Under the pieces are notes generated by a model. The model was given only the letters and a program-made list of their open reading frames with translations. It had not been told where the DNA came from and searched no databases. The translations under genes and the position numbers were made by a program. A stretch of DNA of 64,000 nucleotides, from assembly GCF_000154445.1 (NCBI RefSeq), contig NZ_DS499569.1. One strand, written 5' to 3'. The stretch comes from Intestinibacter bartlettii (GTDB lineage Bacteria > Bacillota > Clostridia > Peptostreptococcales > Peptostreptococcaceae). Positions 1 to 9,316 of the stretch are shown here, piece by piece. Each line of letters starts with the position of its first letter. The first letter of the stretch is position 1.

Positions 1-227
1 TGCGGTACCACCCTAATTGATCATAAAGACCCACTCATCTCATATACTATCATATATGCTCCTGTGATAACGGATGGAGTTCCCGTCAGATACTACTAAG
101 ATACACCTTTCATTCTGCCCTCGTAAGTCCATTCAATACAAGTTATTTGTCATGATTCCACCATCCACAACTCTCTATAAAATAATTATTGCATCTACTC
201 TTCTTACTCATCGGTTTGATTATTATA
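1..227 (-). promoter_or_regulatory. T-box leader with a tryptophan (TGG) specifier; gene off the left edge
   Basis: Read on the minus strand, positions 14-1 give AGGGTGGTACCGCA, the conserved T-box sequence that pairs with the uncharged tRNA acceptor end in the antiterminator. Upstream are the usual leader landmarks in order: an AGTA-containing region near 200-215, a GAGAG/GGTGG-type stem I segment near 155-180, then GAA-TGG-A, with the TGG specifier at 131-129. GACGGG and CCGTTAT elements follow near 65-90. A TGG specifier means control by uncharged tRNA-Trp. The regulated gene lies beyond position 1; a Trp transporter, trpS or a trp biosynthetic gene is expected. The T-box call is firm; the Trp call rests on the position of the codon after GAA and before A. 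Confidence 0.88.
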
Positions 228-233
228 TTTATG

Positions 234-262
234 ATTATATTTCCATTTTTTTCTTATGTCAA
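234..262 (-). promoter_or_regulatory. Promoter of the T-box transcript
   Basis: On the minus strand TTGACA (262-257) and TATAAT (239-234) are separated by exactly 17 bp, both perfect SigA consensus boxes. Transcription should begin near 227, just upstream of the T-box stem I. Confidence 0.85.
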
Positions 263-398
263 CTATTTTCTTAATATTTATATTTTTGAAATTTTTCTAT
301 AAATATTTTTAAAATTGTATTTTAAAATTCATATTGTTTTAAAATTCTTGATTAAACCGTCTTTAAATGATTTATAATTAATAAAGGGGTGTATTCAA

Positions 399-1562
399 AT
401 GGATATAGAAAAGTTATGTTCAGGTATGAATGATTGGCTCGTAAATGTCAGACGAGACTTACATAAAACGCCTGAACTAGGTTTAAAAGAATTTGAAACT
501 AAAGAAAAAATCAAAAAATATTTAGATGAAATAGGAATATCTTATATAGAATATAAAAACACTACAGCTATCGTAGCACAAATAAACGGAGGCTTTGAGA
601 AGACAGTAGGTTTAAGGGCTGATATAGATGCATTGCCTATAGATGAGGAGTTAGATTTAGATTATAAATCTAAAAACCCAGGCGTAATGCACGCTTGTGG
701 TCATGATGCCCATACTGCAATCTTATTAGGTGCTTGCAAAGTTTTATATGAAAATAGAGATTTATTAAAAGTAAACGTGAAATTCTTTTTCCAACCTGGC
801 GAAGAAATTGGCGCTGGCAAATATATGATTGAAGAAGGCTGTCTAGAAAACCCAAAGGTCGATATGGTATTTGGACTTCATGTCGGCTCACATATAAAAA
901 CTGGATATATAGAAATTAAAAAAGGTACTGCAGCCGCTTCTACTGACAGACTTATATTAAAAGTATTAGGCAAAAACGGTCATGGTGCTTATCCACACGA
1001 AGGAGTTGATGCAATAGTTATCGCTTCATACTTAGTCACTGCTCTTCAAAGCATCATTAGCCGAAATATAGATCCTACTGACTCTGCTGTAATTTCTTTT
1101 GGAAAAATTGAAGGTGGACATAAGGGCAATATTATATGTGATGAAGTTAAGTTAACTGGTACACTTAGAACTTTGAATGAAGATACTCGCCATCTTATAA
1201 AAGAGAAAATTAAAGCAATGTGTGAAAATGTTAGCATAGGATTTGGGGGCAAGGTAGATCTTGAAATAATACCTGGAATTCCAAGCTTGGTTAATACTTC
1301 AGAATTAGTAGATTTAGTTGTTAAAAATACTTCCGAATTGCTCGGATGTGATAAAGTGCTAAAAAAAGAAAAATCACCACTTGGTGCTGAAGATTTTGCA
1401 TGGTTTCTACAAAAAGTGCCTGGAGTATTTTTTAACATAGGATGTGGAAATGAAGATAAAAATACAACTTATCCTATACATAATTCAAAATTTAATATAG
1501 ATGAAGATTGTCTTTTGATTGGAACTATGATTCATGTAAAAAATATATTGTCTATAAGCTAA
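399..1562 (+). CDS. M20 family amidohydrolase/aminoacylase
   Basis: This 387-residue cytosolic enzyme belongs to the M20D amidohydrolases, which hydrolyse N-acyl amino acids, N-acetyl-diaminopimelate or hippurate-like amides using two metal ions. Visible motifs are GLRADIDALPI (about 72-82), MHACGHDAH (about 97-105) supplying metal ligands, FFQPGEE (about 129-135) with the catalytic Glu, the dimerisation-domain KNGHGAYPHEGVDA region (about 195-208) and LGAEDFAWF near 350. Length is typical. A ribosome binding site AAGGGG precedes the ATG by 9 bases, and a weak TTGATT/TATAAT promoter lies at 348-378. The gene diverges from the Trp T-box unit. The substrate cannot be read from the sequence, and no DAP-pathway genes are adjacent. 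Confidence 0.9.
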   Translation: MDIEKLCSGMNDWLVNVRRDLHKTPELGLKEFETKEKIKKYLDEIGISYIEYKNTTAIVAQINGGFEKTVGLRADIDALPIDEELDLDYKSKNPGVMHACGHDAHTAILLGACKVLYENRDLLKVNVKFFFQPGEEIGAGKYMIEEGCLENPKVDMVFGLHVGSHIKTGYIEIKKGTAAASTDRLILKVLGKNGHGAYPHEGVDAIVIASYLVTALQSIISRNIDPTDSAVISFGKIEGGHKGNIICDEVKLTGTLRTLNEDTRHLIKEKIKAMCENVSIGFGGKVDLEIIPGIPSLVNTSELVDLVVKNTSELLGCDKVLKKEKSPLGAEDFAWFLQKVPGVFFNIGCGNEDKNTTYPIHNSKFNIDEDCLLIGTMIHVKNILSIS

Positions 1563-1631
1563 ATAATTTAATTGCTATTTAATCTATTCAGTGTTATTAT
1601 TATCAAAAATAGATATAACAAGGAGAAATAT

Positions 1632-2078
1632 ATGAAAAAATTTTCTATTATAGCATTAATATTAATGACTATATTTACTTTTGGATGTAGCAAAAAAGAT
1701 ACTTCTGATAATATGGTAAAATTAAATAAAGTAGATATTTCAGCTATTAGCAATCAACAGATTAAGAATTTTTTAACTGAAGCATCAGAACAAGAGGGAA
1801 TTTATAAAATAGAAACAAAATCAAATACTTATATATATTTTAATGGAATAAAAAATGAATTTATCGATATAAATTGCAGTGTTGAAGATAATACTTTAAA
1901 TATAGAATCAAATAAAAGCAAATTAGAAAGTAATGATTCACCATCACAAAAACTATATGTTATATATCAAAAGAACATAACTATCTCAAATGATAAAACA
2001 GTTTATTTTGATACTATAAAGTTAACTATAAATGGTAAAGAATCCAGCTTTAAAAATTCATTTGTAATCAAAGAATAA
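1632..2078 (+). CDS. Small lipoprotein of unknown function
   Basis: The reading frame opens earlier, but AAGGAGA at 1619-1625 places the start at 1632, giving a 148-residue protein. It starts with Met-Lys-Lys, followed by a hydrophobic stretch and a lipobox ending in FGC, then Ser-Lys-Lys-Asp, so it should be lipid-anchored outside the membrane. The rest is polar with several beta-strand-like stretches, and I recognise no domain. It lies about 70 bp after the amidohydrolase on the same strand and ends in a strong terminator, so the two may be cotranscribed. Confidence 0.75.
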   Translation: MKKFSIIALILMTIFTFGCSKKDTSDNMVKLNKVDISAISNQQIKNFLTEASEQEGIYKIETKSNTYIYFNGIKNEFIDINCSVEDNTLNIESNKSKLESNDSPSQKLYVIYQKNITISNDKTVYFDTIKLTINGKESSFKNSFVIKE

Positions 2079-2084
2079 TATAAA

Positions 2085-2126
2085 AATGAGCTTAAAAGTT
2101 TAATAAACTAATAAGCTCATTTTTTA
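2085..2126. terminator. Bidirectional intrinsic terminator
   Basis: AATGAGCTTA (2085-2094) pairs with TAAGCTCATT (2112-2121), followed by a T-run on the plus strand and a T-rich stretch on the minus strand. It separates the plus-strand lipoprotein from the convergent MATE gene. Confidence 0.85.
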
Positions 2127-2156
2127 CTTTGATATTTTATTATAATTTATATTATC

Positions 2157-3509
2157 TTAATACCAATGTAATTTCCATTTTCCACTTAAATATCTCCATA
2201 CAAAGAACACACTTCTAACAGCCCAGTCTATGGTCATTGCTACCCATACACCAAATACACCTAGTCCCATGTATTTTCCAACTATATAACTAAATCCTAT
2301 TCTGAAAATCCACATTGAAAATATACATACTAGCATACAGAATTTGACGTCATTTGATGCTCTAAGCGTATTTGCTATCATAAATGATAACGGCCATATT
2401 AGCATTGCCATAATTCCATGATAAATAATTATCTCACGAGTCATTTGAGCAGTTCCTTCAGATAAGTTATATATATCTAATATTAAATTTAAACCTAAAA
2501 ATATAATTACATTTGTAATTATTATTCCAATATAACTTAGTTTCATCATTTTCTTAGTATAATATCTTGTTTGGTATTCATCATCTGCTCCGACACATTG
2601 TGATACTACAGCAAGATCTGCTTGACCTATAGCCATTCCAGGTACGATTTGGAATAATGCAAGGCAGTTACTAACAGCATTTGCAGCTATTGAAGCAGTT
2701 CCAAAGCTTGCAACTAAGTTTAAAACAACTATTTTCCCAAGTTGGAACATACTATTTTCAAGCCCATTTGGAATTCCTATATATAAAATTCTTTTTATCA
2801 TACTTCCATCAAATTTGAAACACATTTTTTCTGATATATGAATTTGTAAATCTTGATTTTTGATAAGATAAAATGCTATTACTGCTGCTAAATATCTTGA
2901 GAATACTGTTGGAATTGCAGCACCTACAACTCCCATTTTTAATCCATATATTAAAATAGCATTTCCCACAAAGTTAACACTATTCATAAGAATTGAGATT
3001 TTCATAGTTACTTTTGAATTTCCCATTGCTCTAAATAGAGCTGCTGCCCCATTATAAATTGCTATTGCTGGAATTGATAAAAATACTATTAATAAATAAA
3101 TATTTGCAAATCCCATAACATCAGCTTCCAATGTTCCAAATACCTTGTGTAGTATAAAGTACTTTAACAAATATCCTAAAACCATAACTCCGATTGAACT
3201 TACAAGTAAAAATAACATTAATTGATCTGATGCTTCACATGATTTCTTTTCGTTTTTTTGACCTAAGAATTGGCCTGCAACAACAGCTCCCCCAGTACCT
3301 AACGCTGTAAAAACTTGTGTAACAAGTACCATAATTGTATCAACTAAAGATACTGCTGATACTGCTGATTCCCCGACGCTTGCGACCATAATTGAATCGA
3401 CTAAGCCGACTACTATTAAAAGTAGCTGTTCTACTATTAATGGTCCAATTAATTTTCTTAAATCTGAGTTTGAGAATAAATAATTGATTTTTTTCTGATT
3501 TACTTCCAC
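2157..3509 (-). CDS. MATE family efflux transporter
   Basis: This is a 450-residue polytopic membrane protein of the MATE family, which exports cationic drugs or metabolites using Na+ or H+ gradients. About twelve hydrophobic segments are visible in two homologous halves, including the MATE-like N-terminal region LIVEQLLLIVVGLVDSIMVA. The longest plausible start is GTG at 3509: an in-frame TAG sits immediately upstream, and no later Met precedes the first membrane helix. The ribosome binding site is weak. The gene stands alone, convergent with the lipoprotein gene. The substrate is unknown. Confidence 0.92.
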   Translation of the reverse strand: MEVNQKKINYLFSNSDLRKLIGPLIVEQLLLIVVGLVDSIMVASVGESAVSAVSLVDTIMVLVTQVFTALGTGGAVVAGQFLGQKNEKKSCEASDQLMLFLLVSSIGVMVLGYLLKYFILHKVFGTLEADVMGFANIYLLIVFLSIPAIAIYNGAAALFRAMGNSKVTMKISILMNSVNFVGNAILIYGLKMGVVGAAIPTVFSRYLAAVIAFYLIKNQDLQIHISEKMCFKFDGSMIKRILYIGIPNGLENSMFQLGKIVVLNLVASFGTASIAANAVSNCLALFQIVPGMAIGQADLAVVSQCVGADDEYQTRYYTKKMMKLSYIGIIITNVIIFLGLNLILDIYNLSEGTAQMTREIIIYHGIMAMLIWPLSFMIANTLRASNDVKFCMLVCIFSMWIFRIGFSYIVGKYMGLGVFGVWVAMTIDWAVRSVFFVWRYLSGKWKLHWY

Positions 3510-3600
3510 CTAAACCACTTCTTTCATACAAATTTTAAAAATTTAGAGATATTGAAATTAGAATATCTCTATACATCAATTTCTATTTTTTAAATAAATA

Positions 3601-3635
3601 AGTAGCTAATAATGCATAATACATTAATAGCTACT
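3601..3635 (-). terminator. Terminator after metY
   Basis: Arms of 14 bases, AGTAGCTAATAATG (3601-3614) and CATTAATAGCTACT (3622-3635), pair with one mismatch. A T-rich stretch follows on the minus strand. Confidence 0.6.
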
Positions 3636-3685
3636 CAATTATCAATTATTTATTATATACCTATTGGTATTTTTTTACAATAATT

Positions 3686-4972
3686 TTATATAGTTGCTTT
3701 CAATGCTTGGTCTATATCCCAAAGTAAATCGTTTATATCTTCTATACCAACAGACATTCTTATCATATCTGGTCTAACTCCTGCTGACGCTTGTTCTTCT
3801 TCATTAAGTTGAGCATGTGTAGTACTTGCTGGATGTATAACTAATGATTTTGCATCAGCTACATTTGCAAGATGAGAGAATATTTGAAGGCTTTCTATAA
3901 ATTTCTTTCCAGCTTCAAGTCCTCCCTTTATACCAAATGTAAATATTGAACCTGCTCCTTTTGGTAAGTATTTTTGCCCCAATTTATAATATTTATTTTC
4001 TTTAAGTCCTGGATAGTTAACCCATGCAACTTGTGGATGGTTATTTAAAAATTCAGTTATAGCTTTTGTATTGCTTATATGTCTTTCTATTCTAAGTGAC
4101 ATAGTTTCAAGTCCTTGTAATAACATAAATGCATTAAATGGACTTAAACAAGCTCCAGAATCTCTTAACCATTGAACTTTTAATTTAGTTGCATAAGCTG
4201 CAGCACCTACATCTTTCGCATAATTAAGTCCATTATAAGACATATCTGGTTCTGTCAAACAAGGGAATTTTCCACTTTCTAACCAGTCGAAGTTACCACT
4301 ATCTACTACAACTCCACCTAAAGTAGTACCATGGCCTCCAATAAATTTAGTAGCTGAATGAACTACTATATCTACACCATGTTCAAATACTTTTATTAAG
4401 TAAGGAGTTCCAAAAGTATTATCTAGCATAAATGGTATTTTATTTTCATGAGCTATATCAGCTATAGCTTCTATATCTATTAAGTTTATTCCTGGATTTC
4501 CTATAGTTTCAGCATAAACAAGTCTAGTATTTTCATTTATTGCTGCTCTAAAGCTTTCTGGATCATCAGGATCAACAAAATGAACTTTTATACCGAATTT
4601 AGGAAGCATATTTGAAAGTAAGTTATAAGTTCCTCCATATAAAGTTGGTGCTGCTACTATTTCATCCCCTGCTTTCATTATATTAAGTATAGCTGCATTT
4701 ATAGCACCCATTCCTGAAGAAAATGCTACTGCACCTACTCCACCTTCTAATAATGCCATTCTATCTTCAAAAACTTGAACTGTTGGATTTGATATTCTTG
4801 AATATATATGCCCTTCTTCTTTTAATGCAAATAAATCTGCTCCATATTGAACACTATCAAAACAGTATGATGTTGTTTGATATATTGGAACAGCTCTAGA
4901 ACCTGTTGCTGAATCTGGTTCTTGCCCCCCATGAATTTGTAATGTACTGAATCCTAATTTTCTATCTGTCAT
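3686..4972 (-). CDS. metY: O-acetylhomoserine sulfhydrylase (PLP, Cys/Met metabolism)
   Basis: This 428-residue cytosolic enzyme is of the Cys/Met-metabolism PLP family. It makes homocysteine from O-acetylhomoserine and sulfide, or methionine directly with methanethiol. The PLP lysine lies in HSATKFIGGHGT (about 205-216), and SRISNPT (about 58-64) and YAETIGNPG (about 155-163) are further family motifs. Length matches the MetY subgroup rather than the roughly 380-residue cystathionine enzymes. The SAM-I riboswitch immediately upstream independently supports a role in methionine supply: the gene should be expressed when SAM is low. It is monocistronic between its riboswitch and its own terminator. 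Confidence 0.92.
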   Translation of the reverse strand: MTDRKLGFSTLQIHGGQEPDSATGSRAVPIYQTTSYCFDSVQYGADLFALKEEGHIYSRISNPTVQVFEDRMALLEGGVGAVAFSSGMGAINAAILNIMKAGDEIVAAPTLYGGTYNLLSNMLPKFGIKVHFVDPDDPESFRAAINENTRLVYAETIGNPGINLIDIEAIADIAHENKIPFMLDNTFGTPYLIKVFEHGVDIVVHSATKFIGGHGTTLGGVVVDSGNFDWLESGKFPCLTEPDMSYNGLNYAKDVGAAAYATKLKVQWLRDSGACLSPFNAFMLLQGLETMSLRIERHISNTKAITEFLNNHPQVAWVNYPGLKENKYYKLGQKYLPKGAGSIFTFGIKGGLEAGKKFIESLQIFSHLANVADAKSLVIHPASTTHAQLNEEEQASAGVRPDMIRMSVGIEDINDLLWDIDQALKATI

Positions 4973-5079
4973 ATTATCCCTCCAAATTATTATTGTTAAT
5001 ACAAGCGTATCTAAACTAAATATTTTTTAAATCTTAAGCATATTTATATGTATTTGCCCCAAATACATAACTTAAAATT

Positions 5080-5236
5080 TAAAAAGGCTCTTTTACCTAA
5101 GATAAAAGAGCCTTTATTATCATTCTCTCTTATCTTTCTTATGAAAACATAAGTAGGATTTAGCACCTATCTAATTATAGGTTGCTGGACTTCACTGGGC
5201 CTATTCCCTCCATCTCTCTTGATAAGAATTTATTTA
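5080..5236 (-). promoter_or_regulatory. SAM-I (S-box) riboswitch with its terminator
   Basis: The minus strand shows the S-box sequence: TTCTTATCAAGAGAG opening P1 near 5228, then GATGGAGGGA, GGCCC, GAAGTCCAGCAACC, GGTGCTAAATCC and the closing GATAAGAGA of P1 near 5134-5126. The expression platform is the hairpin with arms 5083-5095 and 5103-5115 (AAAGGCTCTTTTA), followed by five T. SAM binding should stabilise P1 and allow this terminator to form, shutting off metY. Confidence 0.95.
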
Positions 5237-5255
5237 GTTAATATTGATAGTTATA

Positions 5256-5284
5256 ATTATATACCTAAAATTTGGTTAAAACAA
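5256..5284 (-). promoter_or_regulatory. Promoter of the SAM riboswitch/metY transcript
   Basis: TATAAT (5261-5256) lies 17 bp from TTGTTT (5284-5279) on the minus strand, about 20 bp upstream of the aptamer P1. Confidence 0.6.
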
Positions 5285-5314
5285 CAAAATTTTACATATA
5301 TTTCATATTTATAA

Positions 5315-6250
5315 TTATTTCTTTTCTGCAACTCTAAGTTTTGCACTTCTTGAACGAGGATTTGCCTCAACTTCTTCTTTACTTGGAAGTATTGGTTTTC
5401 TAGTTATAACTTTAACTTCAGAAACTTTATCACACCTACAAATTGGAAGTTCTGGTGGACAAACACAGCTAAGTGATAATTCTTTGAATTCATTTTTAAC
5501 TATTCTATCTTCTAAAGAGTGGAATGTTATTATACATATTCTTCCGCCCTTATTCATCATAGAAACTGCGTCATCTATCATTTTATTTATAACCCCAAGT
5601 TCGTTGTTTACCTCTATACGTATAGCTTGGAATGTTCTTTTTGCTGGATGTGGTCCATCTATTCTAGCTTTTTTAGGTATAGCTTTTTTAATTATATCTA
5701 CTAGCTCACCTGTTTTTTCTATTGGTTTTTCTTCACGAGTTTCAACTATAAATTTAGCTATTCTTTTAGCCCAATTGTCTTCTCCATAGTCTTTTATTAT
5801 TTTTGCAAGTTGTTCTTCTGTATAAGTATTTACTACATCATAAGCTGAAAATGGCTTTCTAATATCCATTCTCATATCTAATGGTGCATCATGCATATAT
5901 GAGAAACCTCTATCAGCTTCGTCTAATTGGTGAGAAGAAACACCTAAGTCAGCTAATACACCATCTATTTTATACACACCTATTTTTTCTAATTCTTCTT
6001 TTATATTTGAGAAATTGCTATGAACAAATCTAACCCTGTCTGAGTATTCAGCAAGTCTCTCTTTTGCTGTAGCTATTGCATTTTTATCTTGATCAAAACC
6101 GATAAAAAGTCCGTCTTTTGAAAGTCTTTTTACGATTTCTTTTGAGTGTCCTGCACCACCCATAGTACAGTCTACATACACTCCATCTTCTTTTATATTT
6201 AAATTGTCTATACATTCATCTAAAAGTACAGATACGTGGTTAAATTCCAT
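5315..6250 (-). CDS. rsmH: 16S rRNA (cytosine-1402-N4)-methyltransferase
   Basis: RsmH (MraW) transfers a methyl group from SAM to N4 of C1402 in the ribosomal P-site region. The 311-residue protein shows the SAM-binding motif VDCTMGGAGHSKEI (about 27-40), LADLGVSSHQLDEADRGFSY (about 99-118), the adjoining LDMRMD, and a C-terminal ITFHSLEDRIVK. The AGAAAGGAAG ribosome binding site precedes the ATG by about 10 bases. It follows lgt and the PHP gene on the same strand but is not followed by ftsL or pbp genes, as it would be in a classical dcw cluster. Confidence 0.95.
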   Translation of the reverse strand: MEFNHVSVLLDECIDNLNIKEDGVYVDCTMGGAGHSKEIVKRLSKDGLFIGFDQDKNAIATAKERLAEYSDRVRFVHSNFSNIKEELEKIGVYKIDGVLADLGVSSHQLDEADRGFSYMHDAPLDMRMDIRKPFSAYDVVNTYTEEQLAKIIKDYGEDNWAKRIAKFIVETREEKPIEKTGELVDIIKKAIPKKARIDGPHPAKRTFQAIRIEVNNELGVINKMIDDAVSMMNKGGRICIITFHSLEDRIVKNEFKELSLSCVCPPELPICRCDKVSEVKVITRKPILPSKEEVEANPRSRSAKLRVAEKK

Positions 6251-6307
6251 TTAAAATTTACTTCCTTTCTGTAAAGTATATTTTGTCAATTTTAATAGAT
6301 TTATATA

Positions 6308-7039
6308 TTATCTCTTATTTTTCTTAGATAATACGTAATTTAATATAACACCTATAAGAATAAATCCTAAACTTATAACTTGTGCCATTCTAAGAGGCCC
6401 TAGCATAAGTGAGTCCGTTCTAAGTCCTTCTATAAAAAATCTTCCTATAGAATATAAAGTTATATAGTAAACTAAAATTTGACCTTCATATTTTTGTTTT
6501 TTTCTAAATAGCATCAAAAATATAAATACACCTAAATCCCAAATAGATTCATATAAGAATGTTGGGTGTACTTTTACGCCATCGACCATTATCCCCCATG
6601 GTAAATCAGTTGGCCCTCCATGAGCTTCTTTATTTAAGTAATTTCCCCATCTTCCAATTGCTTGAGCTAGAGGTATACCTAATACTACACAGTCTGCCAT
6701 TTTAAAGAAGTTTAATTTTTTTACTTTAGTGTATATATAACCTGCTAATACACCACCAAGTAATCCTCCGTGAATTGCCATACCACCACCTCTGAAATTT
6801 AATATCTCAGAGATATTTCCTGAATAATAAGACCAATTAAAAATTACATAGTAAAGTCTTGCCCCTATTAATCCACAAGGTATCGCTATTATAGCTAAAT
6901 TTAGTATATCATCTTCTTTTATACCTAATCTTTTAGCCTCTCTTAAAGCAATAAAAACGCCTAAAACCATTCCAGTTGCCATTAATATACCATACCACAT
7001 TATATCTATACCAAATAACGTAAATGCAACTCTATCCAT
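6308..7039 (-). CDS. lgt: Prolipoprotein diacylglyceryl transferase
   Basis: Lgt is a seven-helix membrane enzyme that moves diacylglycerol from phosphatidylglycerol onto the lipobox cysteine of prolipoproteins. This 243-residue protein has GGGMAIHGGLLGGVLAGY (about 86-103) and the signature AIGRWGNYLNKEAHGGPTD (about 127-145) with the essential Arg and His. Its start lies 11 bp after the PHP gene ends, so the two are cotranscribed. It would act on the lipoproteins in this window (1632 and 50883). Confidence 0.95.
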   Translation of the reverse strand: MDRVAFTLFGIDIMWYGILMATGMVLGVFIALREAKRLGIKEDDILNLAIIAIPCGLIGARLYYVIFNWSYYSGNISEILNFRGGGMAIHGGLLGGVLAGYIYTKVKKLNFFKMADCVVLGIPLAQAIGRWGNYLNKEAHGGPTDLPWGIMVDGVKVHPTFLYESIWDLGVFIFLMLFRKKQKYEGQILVYYITLYSIGRFFIEGLRTDSLMLGPLRMAQVISLGFILIGVILNYVLSKKNKR

Positions 7040-7050
7040 ATAAACACCTC

Positions 7051-7833
7051 TTATCTTCTAAATATTCTCTTTAAAAAACTTACCTTTTCCATAGATTTTT
7101 CAAATGGTTCTTCTATAATAATTTCTTTATTATCTAAGATACATTGAGCATTATTTATAAATAGATTATCTGCTATCTCTTTTGAGTATTTCTTTTCAAT
7201 ATATTGATATGCATCTTTCATCATAGGTCTTCTTCTTTGGGAACTATGAGCATCAGTTGCCACTAAGTGGACCATATTTCTTCCTATTAAAAGATTACAG
7301 AATCTTTGTATTTCTTTGCCTTGTTTTCCAATAAGACTTGAACTATTTATTTGAATAATTGCACCTGTTTTTATGCAATCATAAATAATTTCTGGGTCAT
7401 CATGAATTTTTATATATCTTTCTACATGAGCCAAAACAGGAATAAATCCTTTTTGTTTTAATTCATATACAATATTGCATAAATTAAGTGGAAAATTAGT
7501 TGGTGGAAATTCAATTAATATGTATTTGCTTTTATTTAAACAATAAAAATCTAATTCTGAAATCTTTTCTATTAAATCATATGTAAAATAAATCTCATTT
7601 CCTAAATATATCTCAATATCTATATTATTTTCCTTTAATTGTTTTTTAAACTCTTCACAAACTTTATTTAATTCTTCTCCCTTTAAATATTTAAATTCGG
7701 GATGATAATGCGGAGTTGCAATAATCTTATCTATTCCTTGTTCTTTTGCTATCATAGCCATATTTATGGATTCTTGCATACATTCAGACCCGTCATCTAC
7801 ATCCGGCAATATATGACAATGAACATCTATCAT
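7051..7833 (-). CDS. PHP-domain protein-tyrosine phosphatase, CpsB/YwqE type
   Basis: This is a 260-residue cytosolic PHP-fold metal phosphatase like CpsB/CapC/YwqE, which dephosphorylates bacterial tyrosine kinases that control polysaccharide export. The N-terminal DVHCHILPDVDDGS (about 3-16) gives metal-binding His residues. ATPHYHPEF (about 40-48), LAHVERY (about 136-142) and VATDAHSSQRR (about 192-202) supply the other ligands. No tyrosine kinase or capsule gene is next to it. It sits in a small operon with lgt, and the physiological partner is unknown. Confidence 0.85.
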   Translation of the reverse strand: MIDVHCHILPDVDDGSECMQESINMAMIAKEQGIDKIIATPHYHPEFKYLKGEELNKVCEEFKKQLKENNIDIEIYLGNEIYFTYDLIEKISELDFYCLNKSKYILIEFPPTNFPLNLCNIVYELKQKGFIPVLAHVERYIKIHDDPEIIYDCIKTGAIIQINSSSLIGKQGKEIQRFCNLLIGRNMVHLVATDAHSSQRRRPMMKDAYQYIEKKYSKEIADNLFINNAQCILDNKEIIIEEPFEKSMEKVSFLKRIFRR

Positions 7834-7919
7834 AAAAAATCCCCCTTTTTCTTAAGTAAGTTATTCGAATACAAATGTTATTATATCAGTTTATAAGTTA
7901 AAAATAAATATTTCATTTA

Positions 7920-7962
7920 AAAACAAAAGTTGTAAGAACATCCATCTCACAACTTTTGTTTT
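7920..7962. terminator. Intrinsic terminator after the M16 peptidase operon
   Basis: Arms AAAACAAAAGTTGT (7920-7933) and ACAACTTTTGTTTT (7949-7962) pair perfectly, with T-runs on both strands. Confidence 0.85.
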
Positions 7963-8004
7963 TAATATATTTTTCTTATATTTTAAGTAAGCAACATTTT
8001 ATAT

Positions 8005-9306
8005 CTATTTATTAGATTCATCTAATGGTTCTACAATAGATATTACACAATTGTCTTCTCTGAAGTGATCTTCTAATCTTTGTTGAACTTCTTCAAATGT
8101 AACTTCTTTTATTACTTCTACATAATCTAATAAGTTTATATCTTTAAATTTGTAGAATATAAAGTTGTTAGCTATAAAAGTTAAAGAATCGAAGTATTTT
8201 ATAAAGTTACCTATTGATGATTTTTTAACTCTTTCAAAAGTTTCTCTGTCTAACCCTTCTTTTTTATATTTATCTATATATTCAAATATTATCTTTTTAA
8301 CTTCTTTAGGTTGTTTTGATTCTCCACCGATAGTTGTAAATGAATAATCTATTTGTGATGTAAATCCAGCACCAAAGCTTCTATTTATTAGACCCTTCAT
8401 ATATAAGTCTTCATATAATTCACTACCACGTCTAAATAACATATCGTTTAATATATCTGTTATAACTTCATATCTAAGAAGTTCTTTGCCTTTTATATTA
8501 ACTTTATCGTCTTTAAATCCTATATTAAATATAGGCATTGAAATTGGAGCTTGTGTTATTATTTCTTTTTTATTTACAGTAGTTGGCTCTTCTGGATATA
8601 TTCTAGTTATTTCATGATCCATCTTAGCCATGTCGTATTTATTTGCTTTTTTTACATTCTCAAAGAATTCCTCAGCCTCTAAATCGCCTATTACGAACAA
8701 TGCCATATTTCCTGGATTATAGAATGTATTGTAGCATTTATAAAGTTCTTCTTTAGTTATTTTATAAACACTGTCTACAGTCCCAGCAATATCCACTCTA
8801 ACTGGGTGATTTACATACATTGCTTTTATTGCGTTAAATGATACATTCCAACCTGGATCATCATCATACATTTTTATTTCTTGTGCTATTATTCCTTTTT
8901 CTTTTTCAACATTTTCATCTGTAAAATGTGGTGTCTGTACATAGTCGAATAAATGATCTAGACAATCATAGAAATTCTCTGTTGTTGTGAATAAGTACGC
9001 TGTTGTTGTAAAGTTTGTAAATGCATTTGCATTTGCTCCCCATTTAGAGAATTTTTCAAAAGCATCGCTTTCATCTGGTTGTTCAAACATTTTATGTTCT
9101 AAGAAATGGGCAATACCTTCGTTAACTCTTATAGGTTCAGTTTCTCCAATAGGTATAAATTCTAAATCATTTGAACCGTAATTCGTAGCTAAAACAGCAT
9201 ATTTTTTCGTAAATCCACGTTTAGGCATAAAATATACGTCTAATCCATTTTCTAATTTTTCATAATATAATTCTTCTTTTAATAATTCGTTGACTATCTT
9301 TTCCAT
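8005..9306 (-). CDS. M16 family zinc peptidase, active subunit (YmfH-like)
   Basis: This is a 433-residue M16 (pitrilysin/insulinase) peptidase. The inverted zinc motif HFLEH lies at about residues 67-71 (GIAHFLEHKMFEQ), with the downstream acidic ligand region near 145 (EKEKGIIAQEIKMYDDDP). An M16C-type second domain follows. It starts 10 bp after the end of a second M16 gene that lacks the zinc motif, which is the known YmfF/YmfH arrangement, in which the two form an active/inactive pair. The substrate is unknown; related pairs process peptides or RiPP precursors, but no precursor is seen here. Confidence 0.88.
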   Translation of the reverse strand: MEKIVNELLKEELYYEKLENGLDVYFMPKRGFTKKYAVLATNYGSNDLEFIPIGETEPIRVNEGIAHFLEHKMFEQPDESDAFEKFSKWGANANAFTNFTTTAYLFTTTENFYDCLDHLFDYVQTPHFTDENVEKEKGIIAQEIKMYDDDPGWNVSFNAIKAMYVNHPVRVDIAGTVDSVYKITKEELYKCYNTFYNPGNMALFVIGDLEAEEFFENVKKANKYDMAKMDHEITRIYPEEPTTVNKKEIITQAPISMPIFNIGFKDDKVNIKGKELLRYEVITDILNDMLFRRGSELYEDLYMKGLINRSFGAGFTSQIDYSFTTIGGESKQPKEVKKIIFEYIDKYKKEGLDRETFERVKKSSIGNFIKYFDSLTFIANNFIFYKFKDINLLDYVEVIKEVTFEEVQQRLEDHFREDNCVISIVEPLDESNK

Positions 9307-9316
9307 TATGCCCTCC

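Noticed and set aside
74..274. A 66-codon plus-strand reading frame near the left edge
   Set aside because: It lies wholly over the T-box leader and its promoter on the other strand, has no ribosome binding site and an unlikely composition.
3544..3569. Inverted repeat AGAGATATT/AATATCTCT upstream of the MATE gene
   Set aside because: It is short and A-T rich, with no clear T-run; it could be an operator, but there is no second copy or neighbour to support that.
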